A stretch of 64,000 bases of DNA. It comes from Pseudomonadota bacterium. GTDB taxonomy: Bacteria; Pseudomonadota; Gammaproteobacteria; Pseudomonadales; Moraxellaceae. Position 1 is the stretch's first letter. Every line of letters starts with the position of its first letter. The stretch covers positions 1 to 64,000 of the forward strand of contig JAEWKT010000052.1 of the NCBI GenBank assembly GCA_023393635.1. The letters are read 5' to 3'. Under the pieces are notes generated by a model. That model was not told the DNA's origin, did no database searches, and saw only the letters and a program-made list of their open reading frames with translations. A program made the translations under genes and the position numbers. This document shows positions 9,213 through 17,889 of this stretch, piece after piece.

Positions 9213-9244
9213 TAAAAACAACAAAACCCTCAAAATGAGGGTTT
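9213..9244 (-). terminator. intrinsic terminator of the small secreted-protein gene
   Basis: AAACCCTCA and TGAGGGTTT form a perfect 9-bp stem with a 3-nt loop, followed on the minus strand by a T-rich stretch. It lies just downstream of the 9263-9580 gene. Confidence 0.85.
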
Positions 9245-9262
9245 GGCAGTAGTCAGCATATG

Positions 9263-9580
9263 TTATTTAAACGCCACCGCTGCATTACAGTAAGCCATGC
9301 GATTAGAATTTTTAGACGGAGACCAGTCAGTGCCCGCACTGGATTTAAAATAACCCAGTGGCCCTACTTGTTTGGCTAGGCCTTGGCAAGCCTGCATATC
9401 AGCGTCGCTATCTGCGCTGCCCCCTATTGCGGTACATTTGCCAGCACCGCATGCCCAGTCCATGCTGTCCCCTTGCACGTTGCCTTTATGGGCACTCCCT
9501 GCGGTATAATTTACCGCTGCCCAAGCAGGGGCCACACTTAATGCCAATAGTCCAGCACTGAGCATCAATTTAATATTCAT
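9263..9580 (-). CDS. small secreted four-cysteine protein, unknown function
   Basis: A 105-residue protein with a clear Sec signal peptide (residues 1-21, ending APAWA). The mature ~84 residues contain four cysteines at 44, 49, 65 and 98, which could form two disulphides in the periplasm. I do not recognise a family with certainty. The start is supported by a GGCGG-type ribosome site, and the gene has its own terminator. It is bounded by an MFS gene and a metallopeptidase gene on the same strand, neither obviously related. Confidence 0.7.
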   Translation of the reverse strand: MNIKLMLSAGLLALSVAPAWAAVNYTAGSAHKGNVQGDSMDWACGAGKCTAIGGSADSDADMQACQGLAKQVGPLGYFKSSAGTDWSPSKNSNRMAYCNAAVAFK

Positions 9581-9673
9581 ATCATCCGCCTATCAAAAGG
9601 TCTATGACACATTTATACACTGTTTTTTTAATCTCTTCAGTAAATAAATAGTTATGCGTGACAGCAAATATGC

Positions 9674-10624
9674 TTATAGCTGTGCTGTATTAAAGGTATC
9701 ACATTGATTAATATCCCCACTTTGCAAGCCAGTTTTAAACCAGCGTTCACGCTGCGCACTGGTACCATGGGTAAAGCTATCTGGTACGACACGCCCACGC
9801 GCCTGTCTTTGTAAATAGTCATCACCAATTTTATTGGCCGCATCCAGGGCTTCTTCTACATCACCTGCTTGCAAGAAGTTAGTCCGTTGCTGGTTATGAT
9901 ACGCCCACACACCTGCCAGGCAGTCAGCCTGTAACTCTTGACGCACTGATAAGGCATTGCCCTGAGTTTGACCTACTTGTTGACGTGCTTGTTGTACTTC
10001 GCTTGAGATGCCCAACAGATTTTGCACATGATGACCTACTTCATGCGCAATCACATACGCTTGGGCAAAGTCACCTGCCTGGTTATTTAAGTTGGTTTCA
10101 CTACTGCCTTGCTGATCACCACTAATGCCCATTTGCGCGCGCATTTGCTGAAAAAACGACAAATCAATATAAAGTTTTTGATCGGCAGGACAATAAAATG
10201 GACCCATGGCTGACTGTGCTGCACCGCAACCTGAATTGACTGCCCCAGTAAATAGCACCAGGGTAGGCTTGGTATATTGCTTGCCACTACTTTGAAAAAT
10301 TTGCTGCCATACCGCTTCAGTGTCTGCCAATACCACACTTGCCATTTCTCTGGTAATGGCTTCTTCAGAACCCTCCTGATAGGGCTGTGAGGCTACTTGC
10401 TGACCACCCATTTGTCCGCCACCCACCAAGGCCAGTGGATTGATACCAAACACTTTCCAGACCACCAATCCAATAATAATAACAATAATGCTGCCTTTGA
10501 CGCCAAGTCTGGAAAAAATAGCCATCAATGCCATGGAGCTACCCACGCCGCCAAAACCGCCACCACCACCCTGACCACGCCGATCCTCTACATTATTACT
10601 GCCTTTTCGATCTTTCCATTGCAT
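9674..10624 (-). CDS. ypfJ: YpfJ-family neutral zinc metallopeptidase
   Basis: A 316-residue predicted membrane-anchored zinc protease. A short Gly-rich N-terminal segment (residues 17-28) precedes one transmembrane helix (about 45-58). The catalytic domain carries HEVGHH with the zinc HExxH at 194-198, and a Glu/Asp-containing ELQADCLAG stretch about 35 residues later provides a further ligand. Family members are known as putative neutral zinc metallopeptidases; a physiological substrate is not established. The C-terminus has CDTFNTAQL. The ATG is preceded by AGAGAG. Confidence 0.9.
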   Translation of the reverse strand: MQWKDRKGSNNVEDRRGQGGGGGFGGVGSSMALMAIFSRLGVKGSIIVIIIGLVVWKVFGINPLALVGGGQMGGQQVASQPYQEGSEEAITREMASVVLADTEAVWQQIFQSSGKQYTKPTLVLFTGAVNSGCGAAQSAMGPFYCPADQKLYIDLSFFQQMRAQMGISGDQQGSSETNLNNQAGDFAQAYVIAHEVGHHVQNLLGISSEVQQARQQVGQTQGNALSVRQELQADCLAGVWAYHNQQRTNFLQAGDVEEALDAANKIGDDYLQRQARGRVVPDSFTHGTSAQRERWFKTGLQSGDINQCDTFNTAQL

Positions 10625-10691
10625 GATAAATCTCTCTTATAGTGAATAAATACCTGGCAGATTCTGTGTTACTCATTGCTGAGTAATAAAA

Positions 10692-11630
10692 TCAGTGATT
10701 GATAGCTACCCATGCTTTTTGACCCATTGTCACCAAGGCCAGTGCCGCAGCACCCGCAATAATGCCAATAAGACCGTTTAATGATATGGTTAATAAAGAA
10801 TCAAATAAATGATCAAACGCAGGAAGCACATGAATTTGCTCAGCGCGATCTTCAATCCAGTGATGAATCACGGGCACCCCATGGGCAATAATGCCACCAC
10901 CGACTAAAAACATAGCAGCTGTCCCCACAATGGACAATGTTTTCATTAAATAAGGTGCAAGTTTAAGAATATGGCAGCCTAAACGCTTATAAAATTGCTT
11001 GGGCTTTTGAATCAAATATAAGCCAAGATCATCAAGCCGCAAAATTGCTGCAACTAGCCCATATACCCCAGCAGTAATGGCAATAGCAATCACCACCAAT
11101 ACCAAAAACTGATCCAATAAACTACTACCTGCCACCGTACCCAGACTAATCACTACAATTTCAGCAGATAAAATAAAATCGGTACGAATCGCCCCTTTGA
11201 TTTTCTGGTTTTCCTGATTTTTTAAGTTTTGAATACTTTGCCTGGCACGCTTGGCACCCTGCTCGGCAGTGTCACTTTGATTGGTTGAATGGCGATGTAA
11301 TAAACTATGCATTACTTTTTCCACCCCTTCAAAGCATAAATAAAGTCCGCCCAGCATCAACAATAGCAACACGCCCTTAGGCCAAATGGCGCTAATAAAC
11401 AATGCAAGCGGAATTAAAATAGCTTTATTGACCAAGGAACCTTTGGCAACACGCCACACGATGGGCAATTCCCGATCTGCTTTAACACCTGTAATTTGCT
11501 GGGCATTGAGCGCTAAATCATCGCCTAAAACGCCTACTGTCTTTTTAGCAGCCAGTTTGCTCATTAACGCAATATCATCAAGAATTGTCGTTATATCGTC
11601 GATTAAGCCCAATAAACTGGCAAATGCCAT
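10692..11630 (-). CDS. yedI: inner-membrane protein YedI (DUF808)
   Basis: A 312-residue polytopic inner-membrane protein that aligns closely along its length with E. coli YedI (DUF808). Shared stretches include LAAKKTVGVLGDDLALNAQQ near residue 28 and KGAIRTDFILSAEIVVISLG in the middle. Several hydrophobic helices follow residue 70. No biochemical function is established for the family. The gene stands alone between the ypfJ-like gene and a secreted protein gene. The start MAFASLLGLID matches the family, though the ribosome site is weak. Confidence 0.92.
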   Translation of the reverse strand: MAFASLLGLIDDITTILDDIALMSKLAAKKTVGVLGDDLALNAQQITGVKADRELPIVWRVAKGSLVNKAILIPLALFISAIWPKGVLLLLMLGGLYLCFEGVEKVMHSLLHRHSTNQSDTAEQGAKRARQSIQNLKNQENQKIKGAIRTDFILSAEIVVISLGTVAGSSLLDQFLVLVVIAIAITAGVYGLVAAILRLDDLGLYLIQKPKQFYKRLGCHILKLAPYLMKTLSIVGTAAMFLVGGGIIAHGVPVIHHWIEDRAEQIHVLPAFDHLFDSLLTISLNGLIGIIAGAAALALVTMGQKAWVAINH

Positions 11631-11742
11631 AATCTGTCACTCAGTCTTGTTTAAATATCCTTAACATATGTTGTTCTTGTAGGTCGCTCAATCAGCTTTT
11701 TGCAGTAAAAAGATTATTTTATGCAAGAAGTTAGATACCTTG

Positions 11743-12306
11743 TTAACGATTAAAATCGCTTTTATCAGTCCATTGCTTGCTACGGCTTTCAGTATCTTGT
11801 GGGTCTACAGTGACTGGGATTAAAGGCTGGTACGGTCTTTGATAATAAGGACGATAAACTGGTTGCGCCGCAGGGAAGTAATATCTGTCCTGACTATAAT
11901 ACACATCACCTACGCTATTTTGTGGTGGAATAACCTGTACATTACGCGTAATGGTGGTGGTACTGGGTGCCTGATAATAAATATTGGCCGACACACCTGG
12001 CTTGTTGCCTGCATGCTGAACATGTTTATCCTGGCCGTAACCTGTAGATTGTTTAATCACCCGACTATTATGGCTCAAGTATGGTGGATAGGGATGATAA
12101 GGCGCAGCACCGTGATACGGATAATAATGTGAATCAGGCTGAGTGCGTCCCACATAAACAGCCTTCGAACTTGAGAATTGTGGATTTTGCGGCGTCGCAG
12201 CCATGGTACTGTGACTAAGACCAAATAGCATAAAGGGGGTTAATATCATTCCAGTGCACAAGTTAATTTGCTGCATCGTTCGTATTTTAAAAATTTTAAA
12301 GGACAT
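11743..12306 (-). CDS. secreted Tyr/Pro/His-rich protein, unknown
   Basis: A 187-residue exported protein. The signal peptide has a long n-region (about 13 residues) and a hydrophobic core, with cleavage likely after HSTMAA near residue 37. The mature part is low-complexity and rich in Tyr, Pro, His, Gln and Ser, with runs such as YYPYHGAAPYHPYPPY; it is probably disordered and lacks enzyme motifs. AGGAG lies about 8 nt before the ATG, supporting this start over the internal Met at residue 11. It might be a cell-surface or periplasmic structural protein; that is inference. Confidence 0.65.
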   Translation of the reverse strand: MSFKIFKIRTMQQINLCTGMILTPFMLFGLSHSTMAATPQNPQFSSSKAVYVGRTQPDSHYYPYHGAAPYHPYPPYLSHNSRVIKQSTGYGQDKHVQHAGNKPGVSANIYYQAPSTTTITRNVQVIPPQNSVGDVYYSQDRYYFPAAQPVYRPYYQRPYQPLIPVTVDPQDTESRSKQWTDKSDFNR

Positions 12307-12491
12307 TTTTTATCTCCTGCGCCAGCGCGTTTATTCTCAATGTAGATTAATTTGCTAAAACACGCAATTAGGCTAATTTATATACAACAAAAAAGGTCTG
12401 AAGCATCTACAATAGTGCGCATATTTGCAGCATATGGCTGTGTTTTTACTGATTAACCATACCTGTTTAACATCATTTTGGATTTTTATTT

Positions 12492-13508
12492 ATGAGCAGT
12501 CGTACTGACACGCGCCCCGTGGTTTTAACTGGTGACCGTACCACTGGACAATTACATCTTGGTCACTACGCTGGCTCACTAAAAACCCGCACCACGCTAC
12601 AAGATACCCATCACCAATTTTTGTTGCTGGCCGATGCACAAGCTTTAACGGATAACTTTGATAACCCTGAGAAAGTACAGCGTAACGTGCTGGAAGTGGC
12701 TTTGGATTATCTGGCGGTTGGCATTGATCCTGCTAAAACCACTATTTTTGTTCAGTCGTGTGTGCCTGCGTTGAATGAGCTGACCATGCTGTATTTAAAC
12801 TTTGTGACGGTGGCGCGTTTAGAGCGTAACCCGACCATTAAGCAGGAAATTGTACTGCGTGGTTTTGAACGTGATATTCCAGCAGGCTTTTTATGCTATC
12901 CCGTGGCACAAGCTGCGGATATTACTGCGTTTAAGGCAACACTGGTGCCTGTGGGTGAAGATCAAATCCCCATGATTGAACAAACCAACGAGGTGGTGCG
13001 CCGCATTAACCGTCAAATTGGCCGCGATCTTTTACCAGAATGTAAAGCTATGTTGTCTAATGTGGCACGCTTGCCTGGTTTTGATGGCAAAGCCAAAATG
13101 AGTAAATCACTGGGCAATACCATTGTGTTAAACGCCAGCGATGACGATATTAAAAAAGCGGTCAATAAAATGTATACCGATCCGAACCACTTAAAGGTGA
13201 GCGATCCAGGTCAGGTTGAAGGCAACGTGGTATTTACTTATTTAGATGCGTTTGATGAATATCCAGAAGAAATTGCTGAGCTTAAAGCACACTATCAGCG
13301 CGGTGGACTAGGTGATTCGGTACTAAAAAAACGCCTGTATGAGCGTTTGGTTGAAATGATTACACCAATTCGTGAGCGTCGTAACCAGTTTGCCCAGGAC
13401 CCTGCTTATGTAATGGATGTGCTACGTGCGGGCACCAAGGTTGCGCAAGGCGTGACCCAGCAAACCTTAGATGAAGTCAAAGAAGGGTTGGGCTTATTTC
13501 GGTTTTAA
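12492..13508 (+). CDS. trpS: tryptophan--tRNA ligase
   Basis: Charges tRNA-Trp with tryptophan. The 338-residue class I synthetase has the Rossmann signature TGDRTTGQLHLGHYAGS near the N-terminus (HLGH, equivalent to HIGH) and KMSKS near residue 200 (GKAKMSKSLGNT). The length fits bacterial TrpRS. It is expressed alone: a minus-strand gene lies upstream and a perfect hairpin terminator follows. The ribosome site before ATG is weak. Confidence 0.96.
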   Translation: MSSRTDTRPVVLTGDRTTGQLHLGHYAGSLKTRTTLQDTHHQFLLLADAQALTDNFDNPEKVQRNVLEVALDYLAVGIDPAKTTIFVQSCVPALNELTMLYLNFVTVARLERNPTIKQEIVLRGFERDIPAGFLCYPVAQAADITAFKATLVPVGEDQIPMIEQTNEVVRRINRQIGRDLLPECKAMLSNVARLPGFDGKAKMSKSLGNTIVLNASDDDIKKAVNKMYTDPNHLKVSDPGQVEGNVVFTYLDAFDEYPEEIAELKAHYQRGGLGDSVLKKRLYERLVEMITPIRERRNQFAQDPAYVMDVLRAGTKVAQGVTQQTLDEVKEGLGLFRF

Positions 13509-13534
13509 ATAGCTGTACGCTGCCAATTAACATT

Positions 13535-13564
13535 AAGTCTTAAGTTCCTGCTTAAGACTTTTTT
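13535..13564 (+). terminator. intrinsic terminator of trpS
   Basis: A perfect 10-bp stem (AAGTCTTAAG and CTTAAGACTT) with a 6-nt loop is followed by a T run, 26 nt beyond the trpS stop. Confidence 0.92.
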
Positions 13565-13587
13565 ATTGAATAGACTCCTAAAATTAA

Positions 13588-13613
13588 ATTAGTTATGTTA
13601 TAACATAACTAAT
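13588..13613. promoter_or_regulatory. Zur-type operator upstream of rpmJ2
   Basis: A perfect 26-bp palindrome whose core reads GTTATGTTATAACATAAC. This matches the known gammaproteobacterial Zur box (consensus core ATGTTATAACAT). It lies 20 nt before the rpmJ2 start and contains TTATAA, which could be the -10 element, so zinc-loaded Zur would block transcription. Zur binding is inferred from sequence and from the nature of the gene. Confidence 0.88.
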
Positions 13614-13633
13614 TCATTAAACGAGAGTGCATT

Positions 13634-13759
13634 ATGCAGGTTTTATCATCTTTAAAAAGTGCCAAAAAACGCCATGCCGATTGTCAGGTGGTGCGCCGTC
13701 GAGGCAAGCTTTATGTAATTTGTAAAAGCAATCCGCGCTTTAAGGCACGCCAAGGCTAG
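13634..13759 (+). CDS. rpmJ2: ribosomal protein bL36, zinc-independent type B paralogue
   Basis: A 41-residue ribosomal protein L36 of the YkgO type. It begins MQVLSSLKSAKKRH and ends CKSNPRFKARQG, very close to E. coli YkgO but with a shorter tail. The zinc ribbon cysteine set of ordinary L36 is not present as a full four-ligand motif, so this is the C-minus form used when zinc is scarce. The perfect Zur palindrome just upstream fits established practice for this gene. It is a monocistronic gene converging on the MFS gene at 13801. Confidence 0.93.
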   Translation: MQVLSSLKSAKKRHADCQVVRRRGKLYVICKSNPRFKARQG

Positions 13760-13800
13760 AATGAAAAGAAGCAGGCTAAAGTGTAGGGCTTAGCTCGGCT

Positions 13801-15021
13801 TTAGCTGCTGTAGCTGGCCTTAGCAGCAGGTTTTTCCAGTGCCATTGAAACCATTAAAATGAGCAAACCACCAATACTTAAGCCAACACCTACCCAGATG
13901 GGTGCAATCCAGCCATAACCCGCACTAATCACTAGGCCACCCAGCCATGCACCCTGAGCATTGGCAATATTGAATGCCGAATGATTTAAGGAAGCCGCCA
14001 GCGTTTGTGCTTCACCAGCCACGTCCATTAATCGGGTTTGCAGCACTGGGCCTAATGCCATCCCCGTAGCACCCATCATCCATAATGCCAATACGGCACT
14101 ATATATGTTTTGCATCATAAATGGAGCAATGGTAAACGCAGCAATCATGGCAAAAATAATGGTATATAGGGCTTTTTTCATGCCACGATCTGCTAGCCAG
14201 CCCCCAATCAAACCACCAGTCACCATCCCACCACCCCAGATTGCCAAAGCAACTGGAACATAATGAATGCTGAGCTGGGTATAGTGAGTCAGCAACGGCG
14301 ATACAAAGGTATAAACTGAAAACATGCCACCAAAGCCAATCGCTGCAATGCCTAGCGTTAACCACATTTGACTGTTTTTAAGACCTGTCAGCTCGGTTTT
14401 TATGCTGGCATTGGCAGAAATAGCTATTTTGGGTAAAACCAGCCAGATTGCTATCATGGTCATTAGGCCAATGCCAGCAGCAAAGGCAAAACCACTGCGC
14501 CAGCCCAGATGCTGCCCAAGCCAGGTAGCAAACGGTACGCCAATGACAGTAGCAACGGTTAAACCCAGCATCACGCGTGCCACCGCCTGAGCCCGTTTGG
14601 CAGGGCCAGCAAGTGTTGCTGCTACCAGTGCGGCCACGCCAAAATAAGCTCCATGGGGCAAACCAGCGATAAAGCGTGACAGCATTAAGCTATGAAAATC
14701 AGGTGCAAAAGCTGTGGCTGCATTGCCAAGCGTAAAAAAGAACATTAAAGCCAGCAATAAACCCTTACGGGGTACTTTGGCAAACAAAATAGCAATAATA
14801 GGCGCACCAACCACAACACCCAGCGCATAAGCACTGATGATATGTCCAGCAGCGGGTACACTGACCCCGACACCGTATGCTATTTCCTGAATCAGCCCCA
14901 TCGCCACAAATTCAGTGGTGCCAATCCCAAAGCCACCCAGTGCCAACGCCACAATAATCCACAACAGCCGTTCAGATGCGGCATTGGCAACAGGCGTAGT
15001 AGGTACTTTTAAACTTGACAT
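13801..15021 (-). CDS. MFS transporter (AraJ/DHA1-like efflux permease)
   Basis: A 406-residue polytopic membrane protein with about 12 helices. The N-terminus has the GTTEFVAMGL stretch after the first helix, a hallmark of the AraJ/YdhP-type sugar-efflux-like and drug-efflux branch. Also seen are AGLPHGAYFGVAALVA in the middle of the first half and NHSAFNIANAQGAWLGG in the second half. Substrate is unknown. I prefer ATG at 15021 over an upstream in-frame TTG at 15042; neither has a good ribosome site. It converges on rpmJ2 with only 41 nt between stops. Confidence 0.85.
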   Translation of the reverse strand: MSSLKVPTTPVANAASERLLWIIVALALGGFGIGTTEFVAMGLIQEIAYGVGVSVPAAGHIISAYALGVVVGAPIIAILFAKVPRKGLLLALMFFFTLGNAATAFAPDFHSLMLSRFIAGLPHGAYFGVAALVAATLAGPAKRAQAVARVMLGLTVATVIGVPFATWLGQHLGWRSGFAFAAGIGLMTMIAIWLVLPKIAISANASIKTELTGLKNSQMWLTLGIAAIGFGGMFSVYTFVSPLLTHYTQLSIHYVPVALAIWGGGMVTGGLIGGWLADRGMKKALYTIIFAMIAAFTIAPFMMQNIYSAVLALWMMGATGMALGPVLQTRLMDVAGEAQTLAASLNHSAFNIANAQGAWLGGLVISAGYGWIAPIWVGVGLSIGGLLILMVSMALEKPAAKASYSS

Positions 15022-15350
15022 ATTTTTTAGGGCAGGCTTCAACGATTGATAAGTGGGGCATTATAAAGTTATTGCTTGCTAAAAATATGTATTTTTAAAT
15101 TTTTCTAAAGATTACAAATGAACCCTCGGCTCTTTTGTTATGGATCAGCTCATGGCAGCGTTACATAACTCAACGTTTCCACTAATTTTATAATAGTGTC
15201 TACAAAATATTTGGCGTTATGATGCAAACGCACAAAGCCGCCCTCATTTTAAAAGCCAGTTTTAGCTCCTATCTTTTAAATAAGACCTCAAGTTTTGTGC
15301 AAACTCCACCATGTGCTTTTCTTTTTTATCTGTTTTACGAGTTTGTCCTG
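15022..15350. other. intergenic region between MFS gene and pgaB
   Basis: Divergent upstream region of the MFS gene and pgaB. The pgaB frame is open back to ATG 15219, but the extra 44 codons are not signal-peptide-like and precede a much better signal sequence at 15351. AT-rich; no operator or confident promoter pair identified. Confidence 0.4.
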
Positions 15351-17324
15351 ATGACGCGGCTTTTATCGTTGTGCTTTTTATTTTTTTTGTCCCTGAGCAG
15401 CACGGTGTTTGCACAACCCCGCAATATCCCCCCTGAACTGATCGTTCTTGGCTATCATGAAATTACTGATGCGAACCAAGCATTAATTGACCAATACGCC
15501 ATTACACCGCAATTGTTTGAACAACATATCCAATGGCTTAACAGTCACGGGTTTCATTTTGTCAGTATGGATGATGTGGTGGCTGCCAATGCAGGTCAAA
15601 AAGCATTGCCTGCCAACGCGGTGTTGTTGAGTGTAGACGATGGCTATGCCTCGTTTTATAAAAACGCCTATCCTATTATTCAAAAATATAACATCCCTAC
15701 CGTATTGGCCGTGGTAGGTAGCTGGCTAGAACCTGAGTATAATGCGCCAGTTAATTTTGGTGAAAAAACCATCGCACGTGATCAATTGCTGAGTTGGGAT
15801 CAATTAAAAGAAATGAGCGACAATGGTTTGGTTGAAATAGCCAGCCATACTTATAATCTGCACACAGGAGTTTTGGCTAATCCACAGGGCAATATGCAGC
15901 CTGCATTAACCGCACGTTTATATGATGCAGCCACTAACCGCTATGAATCAGATAATCACTATAGTGCGCGGCTGTACCAAGACTTTAAAGCCAATAATGA
16001 TTTATTTATTCGACATGGCTTAACCAGACCACGCATTATGGTGTGGCCTTACGGTCGCTATAACACTAAAGCGCAAGAGATCGCCAAACAACTGGGCATG
16101 CCGATTAGTTTTACCTTAGACGATGGCACTAACTTAGCGACCACACCCTTATCGGCACTTCGCCGTATATTGGTGGAACGACATATGTCACCTAGCGAAT
16201 TGGAGCAAGAAATCTATATACGGCAACGGCAGCTCAACGACAACAACCGTGCGCAAAAAATTATGCATGTTGATCTGGATTATATTTATGACCCTAACCC
16301 CGAGCAGCAAGAGCGTAATTTAAGCCAGCTATTGGATCGTATTGTGGCCATGCAAGTGAATACAGTGTATTTGCAGGCATTTTCTGACCCAGATGGCAAT
16401 GGTTCAGCCAATATGGTGTATTTTCCAAATAGACATTTGCCCATGCGTGCTGATTTGTTTAATCGGGTGGCATGGCAAATTAATACCCGCACGCAAGTCA
16501 ACCGTATTTATGCCTGGATGCCCTTGCTGGCGTGGGAATTACCAGACACTGATCCAGCAGCGCAGGATATTGTGATCACTGCACCGCATGAAAACAACTC
16601 AGGCTCTCCTATGGGATATCATCGGCTATCGCCATTTTCTGCGTTGGCACGGCAAACCATTCACGACATTTTTCAGGATTTGGCCAAAACTGTACCCTTT
16701 CAAGGCATTTTATTTCATGACGACATGACCTTGTCAGATTATGAAGATGCCAGTCCCGCCGCCAAGGCACAATATGCGGCATGGGGTTTACCCACCGACC
16801 TAAGCATTATTCGTCAGGATGATGCTTTATTGCAAAAATGGACGGCTCTAAAGACCCAAACATTAGATGAATTTGCCTTAGCAGTTGCAGCAGAGGTGCG
16901 TAAACAACAGCCAGGCTTGCTCACAGCACGCAACCTGTATGCACAAGTTGCCTTACAAGCCTATGCTGAAAACTGGTATGCGCAATCCCTGGAGGACTCA
17001 TTACGGCAGTATGATTTTACTGCCATTATGGCCATGCCATATATGGAGCAAGCCAAAGATCCTGAGCAGTTTTATACCGATCTTGTTACACGGGTAAAAC
17101 GCTACCCCAATGGACTCAAAAAGACCGTGTTTGAATTGCAAGCCAAAGACTGGCGCACTGCCCAGCCCATTGCCTCAGAAGAACTTGCCGATACCATTAT
17201 CAAGCTATACATGCGTGGTGTGCGGCATGTGGCCTACTATCCCGATGACGCACCAGCCAATCACCCCAATGCGGCGCTGTTACGGCGTGTGTTTGACAGT
17301 AAATCCAGTGAAGCTATCCCTTAA
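15351..17324 (+). CDS. pgaB: poly-beta-1,6-N-acetylglucosamine N-deacetylase PgaB
   Basis: PgaB partially deacetylates poly-N-acetylglucosamine (PNAG) in the periplasm before export through PgaA. From ATG 15351 the product is 657 residues with signal peptide 1-21 (ending VFA). The NodB-type deacetylase domain shows Asp96-Asp97 in LLSVDDGYASF and His166/His171 in ASHTYNLH, the metal-binding set. The C-terminal GH153-type hydrolase domain carries FHDDMTLSDYED. E. coli PgaB is a lipoprotein, but here I see no lipobox cysteine. The other pga genes lie on the opposite strand and converge on it; a 50-nt gap separates the stops. Confidence 0.93.
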   Translation: MTRLLSLCFLFFLSLSSTVFAQPRNIPPELIVLGYHEITDANQALIDQYAITPQLFEQHIQWLNSHGFHFVSMDDVVAANAGQKALPANAVLLSVDDGYASFYKNAYPIIQKYNIPTVLAVVGSWLEPEYNAPVNFGEKTIARDQLLSWDQLKEMSDNGLVEIASHTYNLHTGVLANPQGNMQPALTARLYDAATNRYESDNHYSARLYQDFKANNDLFIRHGLTRPRIMVWPYGRYNTKAQEIAKQLGMPISFTLDDGTNLATTPLSALRRILVERHMSPSELEQEIYIRQRQLNDNNRAQKIMHVDLDYIYDPNPEQQERNLSQLLDRIVAMQVNTVYLQAFSDPDGNGSANMVYFPNRHLPMRADLFNRVAWQINTRTQVNRIYAWMPLLAWELPDTDPAAQDIVITAPHENNSGSPMGYHRLSPFSALARQTIHDIFQDLAKTVPFQGILFHDDMTLSDYEDASPAAKAQYAAWGLPTDLSIIRQDDALLQKWTALKTQTLDEFALAVAAEVRKQQPGLLTARNLYAQVALQAYAENWYAQSLEDSLRQYDFTAIMAMPYMEQAKDPEQFYTDLVTRVKRYPNGLKKTVFELQAKDWRTAQPIASEELADTIIKLYMRGVRHVAYYPDDAPANHPNAALLRRVFDSKSSEAIP

Positions 17325-17374
17325 ACTACATGCTTTTAATTGCATGCTTTCAGTGGCTCGCAATTTTAAGTGAG

Positions 17375-17875
17375 TCACTTGATGGCTTTGGTGTCTGAGC
17401 TGATATGCACAATTTTTCCCTGACTGTCATAGTGAAATATACTGTTTTGCGCCGCTTTTGCCTGCTGTACCTGCTCGGGCTCAATCTCATAAAAACGCGC
17501 AATCTCACAGGGTTTCACATCAGGTACGTGGTTTCTGCGTTCATTGTGATAAAAACGCAAAATATTATACGACGCCCAGCCTAATAGCATTAGTCCCATC
17601 ATCATCACCACTGCAATCATGACGGTTATGCTTTGCGTAAATCCATGCTGGTAATCATGCACAATATAATGATCAAAACGGTGCCAGCCAAACCACCATG
17701 CCAATAGGCTTAAGAGGGGCACAAATAAATAGGCCCATAGGCTTAGGCCAGCCATAGCAATCATGCCAAAAACACCGCGCTGCGACCAATGCTGTAAATC
17801 AGGTTGGTCAATAAAAGCAGGCACTATTACTTCTTCAGCAGGATAATTTTTATCTAAACAGGTTTTAATAGGCAT
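17375..17875 (-). CDS. pgaD: PNAG biosynthesis accessory protein PgaD
   Basis: PgaD is the small inner-membrane partner of the PgaC glycosyltransferase; in E. coli both respond to c-di-GMP for PNAG synthesis. The 166-residue protein has two transmembrane helices (about residues 36-64 and 80-105) and a cytoplasmic tail. The N-terminal PAFIDQPDLQHWSQRG and W-rich first helix fit PgaD. It starts 14 nt after pgaC with a GAGA-type ribosome site. The last codons overlap an imperfect hairpin (17353-17378) in the gap to convergent pgaB. Confidence 0.88.
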   Translation of the reverse strand: MPIKTCLDKNYPAEEVIVPAFIDQPDLQHWSQRGVFGMIAMAGLSLWAYLFVPLLSLLAWWFGWHRFDHYIVHDYQHGFTQSITVMIAVVMMMGLMLLGWASYNILRFYHNERRNHVPDVKPCEIARFYEIEPEQVQQAKAAQNSIFHYDSQGKIVHISSDTKAIK

Positions 17876-17889
17876 AAGGTTCTCACGGA

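Noticed and set aside
10669..10686. TTACTCA/TGAGTAA palindrome after yedI
   Set aside because: No T-run on the minus strand; could be a weak operator or chance, so not called as a terminator.
17330..17378. Terminator between convergent pgaB and pgaD
   Set aside because: Two weak hairpins are present (CATGC/GCATG and GTGGCTCGC/GTGAGTCAC), but neither has a T-run, and one overlaps the pgaD stop.
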